From: JAYXXU01 sp049301135
GTDB taxonomy: Bacteria; Pseudomonadota; Gammaproteobacteria; Pseudomonadales; Moraxellaceae
DNA length: 5,228 nucleotides
Assembly: GCA_049301135.1 (NCBI GenBank)
Contig: JBAQKP010000190.1
Location: 1-5,228 of the forward strand
Direction of reading: 5' to 3'
In this document: in pieces, positions 1-4,831 of the stretch
Layout of the letters: every line of letters begins with the position of its first letter
Position numbering within the stretch: position 1 is the first letter of the stretch
The notes under the pieces: generated by a model
Database searches by the model: none
Seen by the model: only the letters and a program-made list of their open reading frames with translations
What the model was told of the DNA's origin: nothing
Translations under genes and position numbers: made by a program

Positions 1-433
1 TGTCTTGTGCGGGGGTGAGCAGTTGCGGCGGCTGACGCAGCAGATTGAGCGCCAGTGAGTTTTGTTGGTTTTGGTACAGCAGTTTGCCGTAGCGTAACCA
101 AGGCGCATTACGATGGCTGGTCAGGACGTCACTGCCACGCACTCGACTGAGCGCGGCATCCGCTTCACGTACCAGACCATAACGCGCATACAGATCACTG
201 AGCAGCACGTTCATTGAGCCGGTGGCTTGTAGCTCCAAACGCGGATTGCCTAGAAAAGTGGTCAGTGCGTCATACGGTTGATTTTGATAGTGATAGTACA
301 GCGCGTGTGCAAAATGCGCGTCACGCACATCACGTTGTTGGATGATCGTATTGGCGGCATGTGCCGTTGGTAGACTGACAGCTGTGAGCATGCCGAGCAG
401 CAGCGGGCAGAGATGAGAGCGAAATTTAATCAT
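1..433 (-). CDS. Exported helical-repeat (TPR-like) protein, partial (3' end outside window)
   Basis: This is the 5' part of a minus-strand gene: 144 codons are present and the reading frame is still open at the left edge. It starts at an ATG (433-431) and reads MIKFRSHLCPLLLGMLTAVS, a classic signal peptide with a basic start, a Leu-rich core and a probable signal peptidase I site after Thr-Ala-His-Ala (about residue 26). The mature protein is therefore probably periplasmic. The rest is predicted to be helical, with Tyr/Leu/Ala-rich stretches such as ALYYHYQNQPYDALTTF (about 43-59) and YARYGLVREADAALSRV (about 80-96). These have the spacing of TPR/Sel1-like repeats, although no single repeat is textbook. 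The start lies inside the end of the upstream gene (8-bp overlap), so the two are almost certainly co-transcribed and probably translationally coupled. I do not recognise the family. A role in binding or assembling envelope proteins is only inferred from the TPR-like look. Confidence 0.75.
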   Translation of the reverse strand, partial: MIKFRSHLCPLLLGMLTAVSLPTAHAANTIIQQRDVRDAHFAHALYYHYQNQPYDALTTFLGNPRLELQATGSMNVLLSDLYARYGLVREADAALSRVRGSDVLTSHRNAPWLRYGKLLYQNQQNSLALNLLRQPPQLLTPAQD

Positions 434-1022
434 AATCTGGCCACTCTACCCAACGAAATTGAGATGGGTTGACGCGATTCGGCTCGACCCATTGAATGCC
501 GACCACGTTGCGGTTTTGCCGTTTATTGAGGTTGATTTTTTCTTGTAGCAAAACAGTGGTCGTGTCGGTTTGTAGCTCAATCATCAACTGATGATTGCCC
601 CGCCGTAGATTGTCTGCCCACAACTCAAGTTTGCCGCCTTGGCGTAGGCTGTCGAGTTGGATTTGCGCTAGCTGCTGTGTTGCAACCAGCCTACCGTTGA
701 TGGAGAGCTTGATGGTCAGGCGTTTGGCCTCGAGTGTCGGTGACATGCCAAACAAGACCAGACTGCGATTTGGAAACAGCAGCTTCTGCTCCATGCGTGA
801 CAGTTCACGATCAAGCTGTAGGACGTCTGACTTGGCGGTTTCAAGGTTGGCGGCTTCAGGCAACGCTTGCTCAGCCCATGTGCTTGGCACATGAACGGCA
901 CAGGCGATGAGAACGGCGGCGATTCCTTGCCTGATGATTGGTTGCCATGCCAACCCGTCTTGACATGCGGGCGGTTTATGCACGGTTATTTTGATCCATC
1001 GCAATTGGGATAATTCCAGCAC
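426..1022 (-). CDS. Hypothetical exported protein, first gene of a two-gene minus-strand operon
   Basis: This is an open frame of 198 codons at most. No ATG opens it. The longest form starts at GTG (1022), and TTG (residue 7), GTG (residue 14) or TTG (residue 24) are alternatives. A hydrophobic stretch, IIRQGIAAVLIACAVHV (about 29-45), followed by PSTWA reads as a signal peptide with cleavage near residue 50. The 28 residues before it in the longest form would be unusual, so I favour a start at residue 14 or 24. After that comes a short charged helix (ETAKSDVLQLDRELSRMEQK, about 61-80). A beta-rich domain follows, with alternating strands such as RLTIKLSINGRLVATQQL and GNHQLMIELQTDTTTVLL (about 100-160), resembling a small periplasmic beta-sandwich. 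The stop overlaps the start of the downstream TPR-like gene in ATGATTAA, which implies coupled translation. I do not recognise the family. The product is probably a periplasmic or lipid-free envelope partner of the next protein. Confidence 0.7.
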   Translation of the reverse strand: MLELSQLRWIKITVHKPPACQDGLAWQPIIRQGIAAVLIACAVHVPSTWAEQALPEAANLETAKSDVLQLDRELSRMEQKLLFPNRSLVLFGMSPTLEAKRLTIKLSINGRLVATQQLAQIQLDSLRQGGKLELWADNLRRGNHQLMIELQTDTTTVLLQEKINLNKRQNRNVVGIQWVEPNRVNPSQFRWVEWPDYD

Positions 1023-1024
1023 AG

Positions 1025-1054
1025 ATTAAGGCATAATTCATCCTCATAAGTCAA
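1025..1054 (-). promoter_or_regulatory. Candidate sigma70 promoter for the minus-strand operon
   Basis: Read on the minus strand, TTGACT (1054-1049; 5/6 to TTGACA) is followed after 18 bp by CTTAAT (1030-1025; 4/6 to TATAAT). Transcription would start near 1018, just inside the longest possible form of the 198-codon gene. If so, translation must start at one of the internal GTG/TTG codons. This is a consensus match only. Confidence 0.3.
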
Positions 1055-1066
1055 AATGCGGCGCAA

Positions 1067-1112
1067 AATAATGTGACGCAGTTGGCTTTTTTGTCGGGTA
1101 AGTCGGGCGGAA
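1067..1112 (+). promoter_or_regulatory. Possible -10 box and ribosome binding site of pdxB
   Basis: In the 97-bp divergent intergenic region, AATAAT (1067-1072; 5/6 to TATAAT) is the best plus-strand -10 candidate, but no convincing -35 box lies upstream of it. A GGCGGA stretch ends about 8 bp before the pdxB ATG and can serve as the Shine-Dalgarno site. GTCGGG occurs twice here (1093-1098 and 1102-1107), 9 bp apart. Its meaning is unknown. Confidence 0.2.
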
Positions 1113-1119
1113 TTGAGTA

Positions 1120-2181
1120 ATGCAGTGTGTTGTCGATGAAAATTTAGCCTACGCCGAGTATTTTTTTGATGACCATCAGGTCATCAAAAAGGCTGGACGT
1201 CGTTTGTCTACAGACGATTTGCGGTGTGCAGATGCATTGTTGGTGCGTTCCGTCACGCAAGTCACCCCTGCATTATTGGCCGGCACGTCGGTACGCTTTG
1301 TCGGGAGTGCAACCATCGGCACGGATCATTTGGATTTGGTTGGCTTGGCGCAGATGGGTGTGACGGTCGCCAATGCCGCCGGTTGTAACGCGCAAGCGGT
1401 GGCTGAGTATGTGGTGACGGCGATTTTGACCTTGCGGCCAGAGGTGCTGAGCGCGGGGCAGGCGTTTTGTTTAGGCATCGTCGGACTCGGCAATGTTGGA
1501 CAGCGGCTGGCACGGCTGGCCGGTCGGTTGGGCTGGCGCGTGTTGGGCTGTGATCCATTGCAGTCGCCGGAGGGTGTTGCAAACGTCAGTTTAGCCAAAC
1601 TACTGGCCGAGTCTGATGCCGTGTCGTTGCATGTACCGATGATGAAAAAAGGCGAGCATGCCACCCACCATCTGATTAAATCCACTGAACTGGCACAAAT
1701 GCCACCAGACAGCGTCTTGATCAACAGTTCGCGCGGTGCGGTGGTAGCCGAAGCCGATCTGCTGGCTGATATTCAGCGCACCGGACGGCGCGTGGTGCTG
1801 GATGTGTTTGAGCATGAACCACGTATTTCGGCAGATTTGCTGGATGCGTTGGCCTTGGTTACCCCGCATATTGCAGGCTACAGCCTAGAGGGTAAGGCGC
1901 GGGGCACAGAGATGATTTATCAGGCGTTTTGTCGCTGGCAGGGAGTTACACCTGTGCATACACTGGCCGAGGTCATGCCTGCTGCACCGTGTTGGTTTGA
2001 CCAACGGCCTTTAACCGTGCAACTGGCTGAGCTATTGCCGCAACTGTATGACATTCGGCGTGATGATGCGGCGTTGCGTGCTTGTGTTCGCGAGGGCTGG
2101 GTCGATGCGGCCAGTTTTGATCAGTTGCGGCGCGATTATCCGCTGCGGCGTGAGTGGGCGGCGTATGGAGATCAAGTATGA
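1120..2181 (+). CDS. pdxB: Erythronate-4-phosphate dehydrogenase PdxB
   Basis: This is the cytosolic NAD-dependent enzyme that oxidises 4-phospho-D-erythronate to 2-oxo-3-hydroxy-4-phosphobutanoate, the second step of DXP-dependent pyridoxal 5'-phosphate synthesis. The 353-residue product aligns along its length with E. coli PdxB as I recall it. It has the N-terminal VDENLAYAE and ADALLVRSVT, the GCNAQAVAEYV segment, and the Rossmann dinucleotide motif GLGNVG (122-127) with Asp145 as the NAD-selecting acidic residue. The catalytic set is Arg205 (SSRGAVV), Glu233 (DVFEHEP) and His250 (PHIAGYSLEGKARG). The C-terminal PdxB dimerisation region includes LYDIRRDDAALR and YPLRREW. The protein ends right after REW, about 25 residues earlier than the E. 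coli enzyme, where the next gene begins. That tail does not carry active-site residues. The stop overlaps the epmA start (ATGA). The first ATG at 1120 keeps the conserved N-terminus intact. Confidence 0.96.
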   Translation: MQCVVDENLAYAEYFFDDHQVIKKAGRRLSTDDLRCADALLVRSVTQVTPALLAGTSVRFVGSATIGTDHLDLVGLAQMGVTVANAAGCNAQAVAEYVVTAILTLRPEVLSAGQAFCLGIVGLGNVGQRLARLAGRLGWRVLGCDPLQSPEGVANVSLAKLLAESDAVSLHVPMMKKGEHATHHLIKSTELAQMPPDSVLINSSRGAVVAEADLLADIQRTGRRVVLDVFEHEPRISADLLDALALVTPHIAGYSLEGKARGTEMIYQAFCRWQGVTPVHTLAEVMPAAPCWFDQRPLTVQLAELLPQLYDIRRDDAALRACVREGWVDAASFDQLRRDYPLRREWAAYGDQV

Positions 2182-3158
2182 GTGACCTACCAGAAAACAT
2201 CGACTTTAAGCCATCCGCCAGTCGTGAAGCGTTACAGACGCGTGCGCGGTTGTATGCGCAGATTCGGCTGTTTTTTACCGAACGCGACGTATTAGAAGTC
2301 GAAACACCGGTTTGGTTGCAGGCGGCGGTGACCGATCTACATTTGGCATCCGTGCCTGCGCAAGTGCAGCTAGAAGGGCGCAACGTGCAGGGCTATTTGC
2401 ACACCTCGCCTGAGTTTGCGATGAAGCGTTTGGTTGCGGCCGGTTATGGGTCGATTTTTCAGATTTGTAAGGTGTTCCGCGATGCTGAGCGCGGACGGCG
2501 GCACAATGTTGAGTTTTCGATGTTGGAATGGTATCGACCGGAGTGGACGCTGGATGCACTGATGCAGGAGCTGACCGATTTGTTGTCGGTGATTTTTGCG
2601 CAGCCGATTGAGCCAGAATTGCGCAGTTATCGTGAGGCGTTTTTGGCGCGAGTACAGCTCGATCCGATGACTGCGAGTGTTAAGCAGTTAAAAGTCCGAG
2701 CCCGTGATTTGGGTTTAACTATTGATCTGGGTGAGGATCGGTTGGCGTGGTTGGATTTGATTTTTTCGCATTTTATTGAGCCGACGTTGGGGGTGGATGC
2801 GCCGCTGTATCTGACTGAGTTTCCGGCGGAGATGGCCTCGCTTGCGCAGGTAAAAGTCGATGCGTTTGGCAATCGGGTTGCGGCGCGGTTTGAGTTGTAT
2901 ATTGATGGGTTAGAAATCGCCAACGCCTATGATGAGTTGGCCGATGCGGATGAGCAGGCCAAGCGTTTTGCGGCGGATAATCTGGCGCGGCAGGCGCGAG
3001 GATTGCCGGAGATGCCGGTGGATCAGCATTTGTTGGCGGCTTTGCGGGAGTTTCCGGCCTGTGCGGGGATTGCGTTGGGGTTGGATCGGTTGCTAATGGT
3101 GTTGTTGGACACGCGGCGGATTGATCGGGTGATTGGGTTTACCAGTGAGCGGGCGTAG
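2178..3158 (+). CDS. epmA: EF-P--(R)-beta-lysine ligase EpmA (GenX/PoxA/YjeA)
   Basis: This is a truncated class II lysyl-tRNA synthetase paralogue without the tRNA-binding domain. In the known family it activates (R)-beta-lysine with ATP and transfers it to a conserved lysine of elongation factor P, which helps ribosomes pass polyproline stretches. The 326-residue product matches the usual ~325. A motif 1-like segment lies at VLEVETP (38-44), then VTDLHL (51-56) and TSPEFAMKRL (76-85). Motif 2 is FRDAERGRRHNVEFSMLEWYRP in abbreviated form: FRDAERGRRHN (100-110) and MLEWYRP (115-121). ELYIDGLEIANAYDEL (239-254) gives the substrate-binding Glu/Asn. Motif 3 is GIALGLDRLLM (297-307) with Arg304. 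Ala299 corresponds to the E. coli alanine reported to favour beta-lysine. I chose ATG 2178 over GTG 2154 because GGAG sits 7 bp upstream and the ATGA overlap with pdxB is typical coupling. EpmB and EF-P are not in the window. Confidence 0.96.
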   Translation: MSDLPENIDFKPSASREALQTRARLYAQIRLFFTERDVLEVETPVWLQAAVTDLHLASVPAQVQLEGRNVQGYLHTSPEFAMKRLVAAGYGSIFQICKVFRDAERGRRHNVEFSMLEWYRPEWTLDALMQELTDLLSVIFAQPIEPELRSYREAFLARVQLDPMTASVKQLKVRARDLGLTIDLGEDRLAWLDLIFSHFIEPTLGVDAPLYLTEFPAEMASLAQVKVDAFGNRVAARFELYIDGLEIANAYDELADADEQAKRFAADNLARQARGLPEMPVDQHLLAALREFPACAGIALGLDRLLMVLLDTRRIDRVIGFTSERA

Positions 3159-3167
3159 GGCTGGAAA

Positions 3168-3189
3168 GGGTTTGTGGGGGTGGGTAGGG
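3168..3189 (+). other. G-quadruplex-type motif just downstream of epmA
   Basis: Four G-runs lie on the coding strand: GGG (3168-3170), TTTGT, GGGGG (3176-3180), T, GGG (3182-3184), TA and GGG (3187-3189). This fits the canonical G3+N1-7 pattern with loops of 5, 1 and 2 bases. It begins 9 bp after the epmA stop and overlaps the -35 region of the candidate promoter for the next gene. It could form in the epmA mRNA 3' end or in the DNA. Whether it folds or matters is unknown. No classical hairpin-plus-T-run terminator is seen here. Confidence 0.55.
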
Positions 3190-3200
3190 CGTGGTATAAA
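3172..3200 (+). promoter_or_regulatory. Candidate extended -10 promoter for the membrane protein gene
   Basis: TATAAA (3195-3200; 5/6 to consensus) is preceded by TGG, giving the extended -10 form TGnTATAAA (from 3192). The element 17 bp upstream is TTGTGG (3172-3177; 3/6 to consensus), which is weak, as extended -10 promoters tolerate. Transcription would begin near 3207, leaving a leader of about 70 bases before the ATG at 3280. The -35 position lies within the G-run motif. Confidence 0.45.
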
Positions 3201-3216
3201 AGTGATGGGAAGCGGC

Positions 3217-3232
3217 GCGTCTTGGGCGTCTT
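3217..3232 (+). repeat. Short direct repeat GCGTCTT x2 in the leader region
   Basis: GCGTCTT occurs at 3217-3223 and again at 3226-3232, separated by GG (9-bp period). It falls about 10-25 bases after the predicted transcription start, so it could be a small operator or an mRNA leader element. It is short enough to be chance. Confidence 0.3.
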
Positions 3233-3279
3233 TCTCCACAACAATCTAGCTGTTATTGATGTTATGTCGTGAGGAAAAG

Positions 3280-4128
3280 ATGGAAAAGTTTTATTTAGCA
3301 ATGAGTTGGGTTCTTGGTATATTCTTTGGAATCCTTAGTATACCTGCTTTTTTTGAATCACTCATGGGTGGCCTCTGTATTGTGGCGATGTCTGCTCTTT
3401 TGCTGCCACCAGTGCGAACAGCCGTTTACTTAAAAACTGGTAAGGAGCTACATTTTAGAGATAGAGCTGCCCTAATAATTTTCTTCTTACCTTTATTTTT
3501 TACACTTTTTTCCATGCAAGCTGAAAATAAAAAAACAGCCGAACTTGCTGCCCAAGAATCCAAGCAACAAGCTGAGCAAGCAGCTAAGTCTCTCCAAGAG
3601 GATATTAACTATTTCAAAAAAAATCGCGAAAAAATCATATCTTCTGTGTCAGCAGCTCTGTCGGAAAAAAATTATCAATCGGTACTATCTCAATCTACGC
3701 GATATATCGAGGCCAATGATGATGAGCTAAACAGCATGTATGCTGAAGCCAAAAAATATATTGACGAAAAAAACAGAGAGGAAAAAACCAAAGAGCTGTT
3801 GTCAAAGCTGAAAAATATACCCGCTTCGAGGTTAAAAGATAATCAAGATCTTTATCGGCAGTTGGTGGCAATCAATCCAAGTAACTCAGCTTATCGAGAA
3901 AAGTTAAAATACTATTCTCGAAAAGTGAATGAGGAGGATGCAAAAAAACAGAGAGAGCAAGACGTTTCTGCCAGCTCCTCCGATAGCTTAAGCCAATGTG
4001 CTGCCAGAGGCGTTGCCTACTTTAAGGATATAGGATCCTATCCGACGTTATCCAGTGCTCCAAATGCAGGGCGTGCTGCTGAGGATGTGGCCTTAGAGCG
4101 TTGCCAAAGAACGTTAACAGCTTTTTAG
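3280..4128 (+). CDS. AT-rich membrane-anchored coiled-coil/TPR-like protein of unknown function
   Basis: The product has 282 residues and I do not recognise the family. ATG 3280 is chosen because GAGG (3271-3274) lies 5 bp upstream; TTG 3256 and ATG 3259 in the same frame lack such a site. Three hydrophobic segments come first: about 5-25 (WVLGIFFGILSIPAFF), 28-50 (GGLCIVAMSALLLPP) and 64-79 (ALIIFFLPLFFTLF). A Lys/Glu/Gln-rich helix likely to form a coiled coil runs from about 81 to 170. A TPR-like helix pair follows (KELLSKLKNIPASRLKDNQD and YRQLVAINPSNSAYREKLKY, 171-211), with the NPsN turn typical of repeat ends. After a Ser-rich linker (228-238) a compact tail holds Cys240, YFKDIGSYPTL and Cys275. 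By hand count in sampled stretches GC is about 32-37% in most, far below epmA, with many A6-A8 runs, which suggests acquisition by transfer. fic follows 83 bp downstream on the same strand. Confidence 0.85.
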   Translation: MEKFYLAMSWVLGIFFGILSIPAFFESLMGGLCIVAMSALLLPPVRTAVYLKTGKELHFRDRAALIIFFLPLFFTLFSMQAENKKTAELAAQESKQQAEQAAKSLQEDINYFKKNREKIISSVSAALSEKNYQSVLSQSTRYIEANDDELNSMYAEAKKYIDEKNREEKTKELLSKLKNIPASRLKDNQDLYRQLVAINPSNSAYREKLKYYSRKVNEEDAKKQREQDVSASSSDSLSQCAARGVAYFKDIGSYPTLSSAPNAGRAAEDVALERCQRTLTAF

Positions 4129-4129
4129 T
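4101..4129 (+). promoter_or_regulatory. Candidate promoter for fic inside the end of the preceding gene
   Basis: TTGCCA (4101-4106; 5/6 to consensus) and TTTAGT (4124-4129; 4/6) are spaced by exactly 17 bp. Transcription would begin near 4136, right within the repeat cluster that fills the spacer before fic. That placement would let a bound protein block initiation. It is a consensus match only, and fic could equally be read through from the gene before it. Confidence 0.3.
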
Positions 4130-4197
4130 CGTTACGATTAACGATTAAGTGGTGTTGATCAGCCAGCCGAGACACAAAGCCGATCAAACGTAACGAC
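4128..4197 (+). repeat. Nested inverted and tandem repeats in the spacer before fic
   Basis: A perfect 9-bp inverted repeat has arms GTCGTTACG (4128-4136) and CGTAACGAC (4189-4197). Inside it is a second pair, TTGATC (4155-4160) and GATCAA (4182-4187). The left arm also overlaps a local inverted repeat, CGTTA-N4-TAACG (4130-4143), and a perfect tandem duplication ACGATTA-ACGATTA (4134-4147). No T-run follows the right arm, and it ends 4 bp before the fic ribosome binding site. An operator or an mRNA structure controlling fic translation is more likely than a terminator. The binding partner is unknown. Confidence 0.55.
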
Positions 4198-4211
4198 AAC
4201 GGAGCAAACCC

Positions 4212-4817
4212 ATGACTCTACCCAACAAACTCCACATCACCGACGCGGTCGAACTGGCTCGCGTCGAAGAAAAGCTCAGTAAAGCCCGCGCACACACGCT
4301 ATTTACCAGTGGATTTTTAAATAGCCTTAAAGCAGGCAGCTTTGCCGCACTCGCAAGCATCCACGAACACCTGTTTGGTGAAATTTATGATTTTGCCGGT
4401 AAGGTGCGTACAGTGAATATCGCCAAAGGCAATTTTCGCTTTGCCCCAGTCATGTATTTAGAACCATCGCTCAAACACATCAGCGCCATGCCGCAATCGA
4501 CGTTTGACGAAATCATCGAAAAATACGTCGAAATGAACATTGCCCACCCGTTTCGAGAAGGCAGTGGCCGCAGCACCCGCATCTGGCTGGATCACATCCT
4601 CAAGCAAGAAATTCAGCAAGTGGTGGACTGGAGCAAAGTCGATAAAAACGACTACCTACTGGCGATGGAGCGTAGCCCAATCAAAGATGTCGAAATCAAA
4701 GTGCTACTCAAACAAGCCCTGACTCAAGATATCCATAACGCCGACATTTATATGAAAGGCATTGATGCCAGCTACTACTACGAAGGCTACACCCAGTACA
4801 AAACTGATGAGCTATGA
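4212..4817 (+). CDS. fic: Class III Fic-domain protein AMP-transferase (NmFic-like)
   Basis: The Fic family transfers AMP from ATP to hydroxyl side chains of target proteins in the cytosol. Bacterial class III members such as Neisseria meningitidis NmFic are single-domain enzymes held off by their own C-terminal helix. The 201-residue product resembles NmFic (191 residues as I recall) throughout. It has LFGEIYDFAGKVR (54-66), the flap GNFRFAPVMYL (73-83), KYVEMNIAHPF (104-114), the Fic loop HPFREGSGRSTR (112-123) and AMERSP (151-156). The inhibitory motif is SYYYEG (187-192). His112 is the expected base and Glu116 the metal ligand. Arg120 and Arg123 should hold ATP phosphates. Glu191 is the inhibitory glutamate, 79 residues after His112, as in NmFic. 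The odd point is Ser118 where NmFic has Asn. No separate FicA-type antitoxin gene is adjacent, as expected for class III. GGAG 7 bp upstream supports ATG 4212. Targets here are unknown. Confidence 0.93.
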   Translation: MTLPNKLHITDAVELARVEEKLSKARAHTLFTSGFLNSLKAGSFAALASIHEHLFGEIYDFAGKVRTVNIAKGNFRFAPVMYLEPSLKHISAMPQSTFDEIIEKYVEMNIAHPFREGSGRSTRIWLDHILKQEIQQVVDWSKVDKNDYLLAMERSPIKDVEIKVLLKQALTQDIHNADIYMKGIDASYYYEGYTQYKTDEL

Positions 4818-4831
4818 CGACTCGCGTAGAA

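Noticed and set aside
595..894. A 99-codon plus-strand frame opposite the exported-protein gene
   Set aside because: Its translation is Ser/Arg-rich and low in complexity, as expected of an antisense shadow, while the minus-strand frame has a signal sequence and a natural operon overlap.
1020..1041. A short upstream peptide on the minus strand starting at the ATG 1041-1039
   Set aside because: It would encode only about 22 residues, its AGG touches the ATG with no spacing, and it is out of frame with the 198-codon gene.
3545..3730. A 61-codon plus-strand frame inside the AT-rich membrane protein gene
   Set aside because: It lies in a shifted frame within the charged helix region, is dominated by Lys, Ser and Leu from A-rich sequence, and has no convincing ribosome binding site. 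It is a shadow of the host gene.
4129..4211. A small antitoxin gene ahead of fic (FicA/VbhA type)
   Set aside because: The spacer is 83 bp, too short for the usual antitoxin of about 60 residues, and has no open frame with a start site. The inhibitory motif is instead within the Fic protein itself.
4818..4831. A bidirectional terminator between the convergent fic and pilin-like genes
   Set aside because: Only 14 bp separate the two stops and I see no hairpin with flanking T-runs there.
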